From Alphaproteobacteria bacterium (GTDB lineage Bacteria > Pseudomonadota > Alphaproteobacteria > Reyranellales > Reyranellaceae): a stretch of DNA of 64,000 nt. Position 1 is the first letter of the stretch. The number at the start of each line of letters is the position of its first letter. The notes under the pieces were generated by a model, which was not told the DNA's origin, did no database searches, and saw only the letters and a list, made by a program, of their open reading frames with translations. This document shows positions 58,433 to 64,000 of this stretch, piece by piece. Position numbers and translations under genes: made by a program. The DNA lies in assembly GCA_017308235.1 (NCBI GenBank), contig JAFKFL010000021.1, positions 62,001-126,000 of the forward strand. The letters run 5' to 3'.

Positions 58433-59893
58433 CTAGCGATCGTCGCCCAGCCCAAACCCGCGCCGCGGCTTCCGGTCGGATACGGTCTGCTCGCGAACCT
58501 TCTTCTTGCGCCGCTTCCAGGCGTCCCTGCTGTCGCGGACCTGGCCAGCTCCGAAGCCCTGCCCATCGGCGGCCGGCATCGTGATATCCGCCTTGTTCAA
58601 GGCGATCTCCTCCCGGAGGCCGCCCGCTTCAGCCCGCAGGTTTTCGGCTGCGGCGATCTCCCGGCGGATTGCCGCTTCAAGCGAACGGCGTTCCCGCGCC
58701 TCGACCCATTCGAGCACGGTATAGCGCCGTTCCAGCATGAACCGTTCGCGCTGGTGGCGGCGCGCGAGCGCTTCCCGCTCGATGCGTTGGCGCTCGGCAG
58801 GATTGATTTTGGGATTGCGGCGCAGCGGGGCGATCACTGACCGCAAACCGGGAACGCGGTCGAACAATCCGAAGACGGCGCCGGCTGCGCGCGCAAAGGG
58901 CGACTTTGCTTCAGACGCGTGCGCCGCATGAAGCGACATGCGCTCGCCCGCCTGCACGGTATCAAGCTCCTGCCGGCGACGGTCGAGCTTGCGCCGCCGC
59001 TCGGCCTGCTTCGCGCCCAGTTCTGCGGACAGCTTGGCCGCACGCTCGCCAACACGGGCATTCGCGGCGGCCAGCGCCGCCTTGCGTTCCGAATCCTGAC
59101 GCATCGTTTCCGCGATTTCAGCGGCAGGCGGAAGCTGGTCCGGCGTCAACGGCGCGAGCTTCTCGTTGAGCTCGCGGGTCTTCAACCCGTCGATCTGGCG
59201 CGCGAGGCTGTGGACCTTGCCGAAGCGGTCGACAACGACAAAGCCGCGCCGCTCGCCGCGGGCAAGGATATAGCCTTGCTCTTTCAGCGCCGTCCGAAAC
59301 GCTTCTGCATTATCCGACCGGCGGAACGCTTCCGTGATCTCGGCGCGGCGCTGACCGGGTGCGATCCCGGTTGCCTCGGCCTGCACCTTTTCGGACCGGG
59401 TCATGTCCTTCTTGCGCCGGCGCTCCGCGCCACGGTCCTGAGCGATCCCGTCCGGCAATGGCAGGCCGAATTCCATGGCAAGCTCTTTCGCAAGGCTGCG
59501 GAGCTTCATCCTGTCGTGCGAGATCTGCACCGCACGCATCCTTGCGGTGTCAATTCTCGACCACACGACATGGCAATGCTCGCGCCCATGCTTGACATGG
59601 AACACGACCGCACGCGGCTGACGTGCGAGCCCGAGGCGCTGCTCGATGCGGTCGATGGCGGTGAAATACTGCTCGCGGCTGATGGGCTCAGGCGGATTGA
59701 TCGAGAGGCTGTAAAGAGGCTCCTTGCACCGCGTCCCCGCAGCAAGTGCCTCATATTCGCCGAACGCGCCGTGCAGGTCGTCCGCGACAGTCCCCCTGAT
59801 CTGCGCCACCTCGATGCGCTCGTTGTCGAACGCGTTCATGAGGTGGGTCGCGAGATCGGCACCGCCTGCGCGCTGGTTGCCCTTCAGGATCAT
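58433..59893 (-). CDS. MobA/VirD2-type relaxase of the second mobile element
   Basis: A 486-aa relaxase. The family N-terminus is MILKGNQRAGGADLATHLMN. The metal-binding three-histidine motif is HVKHGREHCHVVWSRID near residue 100. A long coiled-coil and basic region from about 280 to 440 (Arg/Glu/Ala-rich, ERRRKLDRRRQELDTVQ) follows. It is unrelated to the DUF3363 relaxase at 16075. It overlaps mobC by 4 bases (ATGA). It is expected to nick at the oriT upstream of mobC. Confidence 0.9.
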   Translation of the reverse strand: MILKGNQRAGGADLATHLMNAFDNERIEVAQIRGTVADDLHGAFGEYEALAAGTRCKEPLYSLSINPPEPISREQYFTAIDRIEQRLGLARQPRAVVFHVKHGREHCHVVWSRIDTARMRAVQISHDRMKLRSLAKELAMEFGLPLPDGIAQDRGAERRRKKDMTRSEKVQAEATGIAPGQRRAEITEAFRRSDNAEAFRTALKEQGYILARGERRGFVVVDRFGKVHSLARQIDGLKTRELNEKLAPLTPDQLPPAAEIAETMRQDSERKAALAAANARVGERAAKLSAELGAKQAERRRKLDRRRQELDTVQAGERMSLHAAHASEAKSPFARAAGAVFGLFDRVPGLRSVIAPLRRNPKINPAERQRIEREALARRHQRERFMLERRYTVLEWVEARERRSLEAAIRREIAAAENLRAEAGGLREEIALNKADITMPAADGQGFGAGQVRDSRDAWKRRKKKVREQTVSDRKPRRGFGLGDDR

Positions 59894-60243
59894 GGCGCAC
59901 GCCCCAGCGCCAGGAAGCAGACAGAGCGCATCTCGGCAAGATCACGGAATGCGGCAGCGACATTGGGCTCGGTCGGGTCGAGACGGCCCGCGTCCACTTC
60001 GCAGCGCAATGTGTCCGCAATCCGTCCGAGCTCGCCGAGAATACGGGCAACCTGCTGATGGTTGACCGTGGGGCGACGGGTCGCGCGGGTCACTGGCTGA
60101 TTCAACGCCGCCGAGCGGAGCAGCGCAGCGACGCTCGTTCCGGCAAAGTCGGCGCGCAGCCGAATTGCCTCGGCCTCCGCGGCGTTGAATCTTGCAGACA
60201 GCGTCAACTGGCGTTGACGATTTCCAGACCCGCTTCGCGACAT
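59890..60243 (-). CDS. MobC-like mobilisation accessory protein
   Basis: A 117-aa DNA-binding accessory of the relaxase. MSRSGSGNRQRQLTLSARFN opens the protein, with a ribbon-helix-helix-like element QLTLSARFNAAEAEAIRLRA and a helical C-terminus (NHQQVARILGELGRIADTLR), the MobC layout. The start at 60243 is preferred; an in-frame ATG at 60279 would extend it into the oriT side. It overlaps the relaxase gene by 4 bases. Confidence 0.85.
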   Translation of the reverse strand: MSRSGSGNRQRQLTLSARFNAAEAEAIRLRADFAGTSVAALLRSAALNQPVTRATRRPTVNHQQVARILGELGRIADTLRCEVDAGRLDPTEPNVAAAFRDLAEMRSVCFLALGRAP

Positions 60244-60367
60244 CCTCGCCCTAACCGCGCATCCAATGACGCGCTTCATTGGTCGTCATGCAGCGGCGAA
60301 ACGCTGCGCTCGGCAGATGTCGGGCTCGATGCCTGAAGCTGCCGATCAATGCGGGGGGATGCAACGG

Positions 60368-60426
60368 GGGCGGGCTATGGACGCCCCCTTGCCAAGATGG
60401 CGCGGACTCGCCGCGCACATCTTGTA
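60368..60426. other. Candidate oriT: two perfect hairpins upstream of mobC
   Basis: First hairpin: GGGGGCG (60368-60374) / CGCCCCC (60384-60390), loop GGCTATGGA. Second: CAAGATG-GCGCGG (60395-60407) / CCGCGC-A-CATCTTG (60413-60426), loop ACTCG, 13 paired bases with a single bulged A. The position, directly upstream of mobC and relaxase and divergent from nothing else, and the paired inverted repeats are what an origin of transfer shows. The nic site cannot be placed by eye. 60427-60568 is AT-richer and without a gene. Confidence 0.65.
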
Positions 60427-60568
60427 CTCCGCACTAACGGCCTGTAACTGATTTTAGGGGAGAAGAATTGCAAACACGTTAAGGTTGAGCAGATTAGAAA
60501 ATCCGCAACTAAACGCGCTATGTCGTCGAAAGTAACAGAGAATTATACGCTGGTCAAATTCTGGCCAC

Positions 60569-60919
60569 TTAACGAGACGCCTCTTTTGCTTCGGCCTCGA
60601 CGATATAATCGCAAAGCTCGTCGCTTGTTCTGCATTCCGCCGCGATAACAGTCGGCCATCTGCCGGAGCGATCCGGACCGATGCGGGCTCCCGCGTCCTC
60701 GATCAAATAACGCGTCATCGCAAGATTGTTCGTGCCGACGGCGATGTGCAGCGCCGTCAATCCCGTCTGCTCATGCACAGAATCCGCGTCAGCTCCCTGC
60801 GCGATCGCGCTCTGCACGCCGTCGAGATCGCCCGCGTAAGCCGCCTGCAAGAGATTCATGTTGATCCGCGCCGTGCCGGCGTCGTCTCCCTGATTTCCCT
60901 TTCGTGCGGCTTGCGCCAT
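60569..60919 (-). CDS. Short ankyrin-repeat protein
   Basis: A 116-aa protein with two to three ankyrin repeats: NLLQAAYAGDLDGVQSAIAQ, GADADSVHEQTGLTALHIAV, then GTNNLAMTRYLIEDAGARIG. No signal peptide or other domain. It starts within the stop of the preceding gene (TGATG at 60919), so it is translated together with that orphan protein. Probably an interaction partner or inhibitor of its neighbour; the role is unknown. Confidence 0.85.
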   Translation of the reverse strand: MAQAARKGNQGDDAGTARINMNLLQAAYAGDLDGVQSAIAQGADADSVHEQTGLTALHIAVGTNNLAMTRYLIEDAGARIGPDRSGRWPTVIAAECRTSDELCDYIVEAEAKEASR

Positions 60920-61647
60920 CAGCCCTGCTCCTTCTCGGATTCGCGACGGAACTCGAAATCAATCGGGCGCGTATAGGGGCGCGCTTCACCCAGGTCGGTG
61001 AGAAACGCGGCCTCCATACCGTAGCCGGCAAGTGTCCCGTCTGCGAAACCGCGCAGCCAGTAGGCGCGCGGCAGGCTCGTCAGCGCATTCTTGGAAAGGG
61101 CGAAGACGAGAGGATCGAAGGCGAGCACGACACCTTCATAGATATGGCGGACGCTATCTGCCTGCGTCCCCTCGCTGGTAATAATCGTTTCCTCATGCAA
61201 GCGGTATGGCCCGGCAGGGCCGGACTGCACCACAACGCAGCGTGAATGAAAGACGCTGAACTCTTCGCGCTGTTCAATGTCATCCGGCGCGAGCACGCGC
61301 ATGCGCGTATCGGTCTTATGCGGTCTTGCGAAGACCGCATAATTCCCGGTCAACCCCGCAGCATTCGCGCCAGCCTGCTCCACACCGAAAAAGCCCGCGG
61401 CCTCGCGGGCGAAGCTCTCAATGTCGCCTCCCGCAGGGAGCGGTTGGGCTAATTCGAAGCAGGGGATCAGGAAGGTGTCGTTGGTGCGGCCAACGTCAGC
61501 GAGGAAACGCTGCAAGGTCTTGAGCGGAAGCAGGTCCGGCGAGCGGTCCGTGCCGTCGGCGATCCGCACCTGCAAGGTGGGAACGCCGATGCCATGCTCC
61601 TTCAGGTAGCGGAGTAAGGCAGCGCGCAGGCGTGCGCGCTCGGTCAT
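60919..61647 (-). CDS. Orphan protein coupled to the ankyrin protein
   Basis: A 242-aa protein from MTERARLRAALLRYLKEHGI (61647); an in-frame ATG at 61683 would add 12 residues. Residues 1-60 look like a helix-turn-helix (LLRYLKEHGIGVPTLQVRIA, LPLKTLQRFLADVGRTND). The rest is a beta-rich sensor-like domain (MRVLAPDDIEQREEFSVFHS, RCVVVQSGPAGPYRLHEETI). No family recognised. It is divergent from the VirD4 gene and coupled to the ankyrin gene by TGATG. Confidence 0.65.
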   Translation of the reverse strand: MTERARLRAALLRYLKEHGIGVPTLQVRIADGTDRSPDLLPLKTLQRFLADVGRTNDTFLIPCFELAQPLPAGGDIESFAREAAGFFGVEQAGANAAGLTGNYAVFARPHKTDTRMRVLAPDDIEQREEFSVFHSRCVVVQSGPAGPYRLHEETIITSEGTQADSVRHIYEGVVLAFDPLVFALSKNALTSLPRAYWLRGFADGTLAGYGMEAAFLTDLGEARPYTRPIDFEFRRESEKEQG

Positions 61648-61754
61648 ATCGAATCTGGTTTTCCGCGGTCCCCGCCCGGTCATTGCCCCACACTTCGTTA
61701 TCTGGCCAATACTTGACCTATATATCCTCCTCGTCCGCCGCCATCGTGGCCGGC

Positions 61755-63491
61755 ATGGACACGAGCACTTTTGCATATATCGCCGCCGGCGTCACCGGGT
61801 TCGCCCTCCTTTCGTGGCGCTCGCGCGAAACCCGGACTACGTTCGGTTCCGCGTCGTGGCTTGCGCCATGGGTCGTGAGCCGCAAGGGCATGTTCCGCCG
61901 CGGCGGTCTGCTGCTCGGAGACTGGACCGGGCTTGCCCCGGTCCATTATCGCGGCTCGGGCCACATCCTGACCGTCGCGCCGACGGGGTCTGGTAAAGGC
62001 ACCTCGGCGATCGTGCCGAACCTGTTGCGGCACCCGTGGATATTTCTGATCGATCCGGGCGGGGAGAACACCGCCATCGCTGCGAAGGCGTGGCGCGAGA
62101 AGGGCTACGCATTCCATTGCCTCAACCCTTGGGGAATGCACACGGCCGAGCCGTGGGCGCTGCCGACACACAGCATCAACCCCCTCAGCATCCTCGAGCC
62201 GCAGAGCGAAACCTTCGTGAGCGATACGGAACTGCTCGCCGACATGATCGTGATCCGCAATGGCACGGAAGATGGATCATCCGCCTACTTCAATGACGAA
62301 GCGCGCAGCGGCATCCGTGCCTTCCTTATGCACATCGTAACGAGCGAGCCCGCCGAACGGCGGACGCTTCTTACCTTGCGCGATTACATCACCCGCCCGC
62401 CGAGCACATGGGACGAACTGCTGAGAGCCATGAGGGCAAACAAGGCGGCGGGCGGTGCGATTGCACGCGAAGCCGAGCAATTCCAGCGCCGCGAGGCCCA
62501 GGCGCCGGAAGAGTTTTCTGCCATCATGGGCACGATCAAGCGCAACACGAACTTCATCGAAGACCCGGTGATGCAGCGGGCGCTCGCGGCTTCGACCGTC
62601 GATCTTGCCGACCTGAAGGGCGTGAAAGCGGGCGCGAAGCTGCCCGGCTGCGTCGTCTCGGTCGTCGTGCCGCTCGAATATATCGAGACGCACGCCGCCT
62701 ATGCCCGGCTTATCATCGGATGCGCGCTCTGGACGATGCAGCGCCAGCCGCTCGCGCGCGGCCGCGTGCTGTTCGTGATGGACGAATTCGCGGCGCTGCG
62801 CCGGGTCGATCGCATCGCGGGCGGCCTTGCGACGCTGCGCAAATACCGCGTGTGGCTGTGGCCGATCATCCAGAATCTCGGGCAGTTGCGGGAGCACTAC
62901 GGTCAGAACTGGCAGACATTCCTTTCTAACGCAGGCGTGAAGCAATTCATCGGCGCCGGTGATATTGAGACGGCAAAGTACATATCCGAACTGTGCGGAA
63001 TCGGAACGATCGAAGTTGCGACGCGAACGCCGGGCGGGAAAACCGTCTCGGAAACGCAGCGCCAGCTCGTGACCGCCGAAGAGGTGATGCACGCAAGCAG
63101 CAGGTTTCAGATTGTCTTCGCGGACAATCTCAAACCGATGCTCCTGCGCCGGACGAGCTATTGGCTCCGGCCCGAGCTGCGCGGCAGGTTCAACCAGAAC
63201 CCCTATCAACAGAGCACGCCCACGCTCGATGTGCGCACGCCCTATTGGGCGGCGAAGGGCCTGGTCCTGCGCCTTTGCTCATGGCTGGTCGCGCCGTCCC
63301 CCTTCGTGTGCGCCGCACTCGCCTTCTGGATCGTGAATGCGACCGGCATCGGGGTGTCACTCGGCGAGGCTGATTGGAGCCGGCCGGAACGGCCGGTCTG
63401 CACATTCATGACGACGCACGGCCCCCTCGATTACGCGGATTTTCGCCATGGCTGCCCTTGGGTCGCCTACGGCCTCAGATACGGAAAATAG
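61755..63491 (+). CDS. VirD4/TraG-type coupling protein of the second element
   Basis: A 578-aa coupling ATPase. Walker A APTGSGKGT is at residues 75-83 and Walker B VLFVMDEFAALRRVD at about 335. The family stretch WPIIQNLGQLREHYGQNWQT follows. One membrane helix lies near the N-terminus (FAYIAAGVTGFALLSW), with further hydrophobic segments near residues 500-525. Start at 61755 (MDTSTFAYIAAGV). It is clearly distinct from the TraG at 12138 in length, motifs and C-terminus, so the window holds two coupling proteins. Confidence 0.93.
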   Translation: MDTSTFAYIAAGVTGFALLSWRSRETRTTFGSASWLAPWVVSRKGMFRRGGLLLGDWTGLAPVHYRGSGHILTVAPTGSGKGTSAIVPNLLRHPWIFLIDPGGENTAIAAKAWREKGYAFHCLNPWGMHTAEPWALPTHSINPLSILEPQSETFVSDTELLADMIVIRNGTEDGSSAYFNDEARSGIRAFLMHIVTSEPAERRTLLTLRDYITRPPSTWDELLRAMRANKAAGGAIAREAEQFQRREAQAPEEFSAIMGTIKRNTNFIEDPVMQRALAASTVDLADLKGVKAGAKLPGCVVSVVVPLEYIETHAAYARLIIGCALWTMQRQPLARGRVLFVMDEFAALRRVDRIAGGLATLRKYRVWLWPIIQNLGQLREHYGQNWQTFLSNAGVKQFIGAGDIETAKYISELCGIGTIEVATRTPGGKTVSETQRQLVTAEEVMHASSRFQIVFADNLKPMLLRRTSYWLRPELRGRFNQNPYQQSTPTLDVRTPYWAAKGLVLRLCSWLVAPSPFVCAALAFWIVNATGIGVSLGEADWSRPERPVCTFMTTHGPLDYADFRHGCPWVAYGLRYGK

Positions 63492-63501
63492 GAGCGCACC
63501 A

Positions 63502-64000
63502 ATGGCTGGCATAAAGATCAACCCGGAATCGGGCGATGAGAAAGGCGGCTTTCTCTATCTGTTCGGCATCGTCTTCATCGCGCTCTGCATCGCAGGCGAT
63601 CTGTGCGCGAAGTACGATATCGCGCTCGCGACAGACAACGCTTTCCTCAATACGCTGTTATTGGCTGTCACCTTTGCCTTCTCCGTCGCAATGGTGATCG
63701 CGATCGGAATGATCGCGTACCGGATCGGCATCGCCATTCTTCATGGCGGCATCGTGGTGGCGAGATTCATCGCGGGGGCGGCTGATCTCGGCGTGACGCT
63801 TGCTGCCGAGCGTGGGCAGCTCTTGCTGGCCGCTATTCTGCGGCTATCGCTCACGGCGGCTTCCACCCTTTACAGACGCGTTCACGACGGATGGATTGCG
63901 CCAATTGCCGAGCGGCGGCGCCAGCGTGCCGAGTTGCGCAGGCTGTGGGAGGAAGTGCGCGCGGAATATCCGAGCTACGAGGAATTCCTGCGCGCGTTTC
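63502..64000 (+). CDS. Membrane protein downstream of VirD4, truncated by window edge
   Basis: An open frame from ATG 63502 (GGAGCG ribosome site) runs to the window end without a stop, 166 codons so far. It has two membrane helices (GFLYLFGIVFIALCIAGDLC and LLLAVTFAFSVAMVIAIGMI), a third hydrophobic patch, and then a basic-acidic helix (ERRRQRAELRRLWEEVRAEY). It lies 10 bases after the coupling-protein gene and so belongs to the same transfer operon. No family assigned. Confidence 0.7.
   Translation, partial: MAGIKINPESGDEKGGFLYLFGIVFIALCIAGDLCAKYDIALATDNAFLNTLLLAVTFAFSVAMVIAIGMIAYRIGIAILHGGIVVARFIAGAADLGVTLAAERGQLLLAAILRLSLTAASTLYRRVHDGWIAPIAERRRQRAELRRLWEEVRAEYPSYEEFLRAF

Noticed and set aside
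1-64000. CRISPR arrays, tRNA or rRNA genes, IS elements with terminal repeats, integrase
   Set aside because: Read through by eye for repeated spacers, clover-leaf ends, transposase and tyrosine/serine recombinase motifs; none convincing.

Overview
The window looks like accessory DNA of an alphaproteobacterium of the order Rhizobiales, most likely Bradyrhizobium/Nitrobacteraceae-like. Three things point there: high GC in most of the window, a trb/traG/DUF3363-relaxase/DUF736/DUF2840/DUF2285 conjugation block of the kind carried by integrative conjugative elements (ICEs) of this order, and an intergenic dyad repeat at 34049-34150 whose wording I recognise from Bradyrhizobium/Rhodopseudomonas genomes. 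No rRNA, tRNA, CRISPR array or integrase was seen.

Layout. (1) 1-2100: the 3' end of a TonB-like gene, an orphan gene and a LysR regulator. (2) 1833-12141, minus strand: a tightly overlapping mating-pair-formation operon (CopG-like, trbB, C, D, E, J, K-alt, L, F, G, I, DUF2274). (3) 12138-21470: coupling protein TraG, an AbiEi/AbiEii toxin-antitoxin pair, DUF3363 relaxase, lytic transglycosylase, DUF736, TraF-type signal peptidase, DUF2840, an RHH-like protein and a ParA remnant. (4) 21500-27330: an iteron origin overlapping the 3' end of repA, an AlpA-type regulator, a frameshifted DUF2285 gene, a solitary adenine/cytosine-N4 methylase, a second DUF736, an Xre regulator and a decayed PAS-like gene.

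(5) 27450-46900 is a defence-type island. Its first part (27452-33548) is visibly less GC-rich. It holds an AspBHI-like/Mrr-fold endonuclease plus Vsr reading left, and a Dcm methylase, a protein with two GHKL ATPase domains and a receiver-domain protein reading right in one translationally coupled operon. Next come a patatin-membrane-secreted protein operon, several orphan proteins with QxK/PD-(D/E)xK-like nuclease signatures (including CoiA-like and DUF4365-like proteins), and a HipB-HipA-nuclease-like operon behind repeated GATATG/CATATC dyads.

(6) 46998-64000 is a second, plasmid-like mobile module. It has a ParB-like protein, a DUF4065 (Panacea) gene with a possible toxin partner, a type III-like restriction-modification pair (Mod 899 aa, Res 1048 aa), a MobC/relaxase pair with a candidate oriT of two perfect hairpins, an ankyrin protein and a second VirD4 coupling protein, running off the right edge. 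The window therefore carries two separate DNA-transfer systems flanking a cargo of defence and stabilisation genes.

The best candidate for an undescribed system is the dcm / dual-GHKL / receiver operon with its divergent vsr-endonuclease arm. It looks like a restriction-modification locus wired to a two-component-like signalling pair, with three CCTGG sites packed into the 80-bp control region between the two arms.
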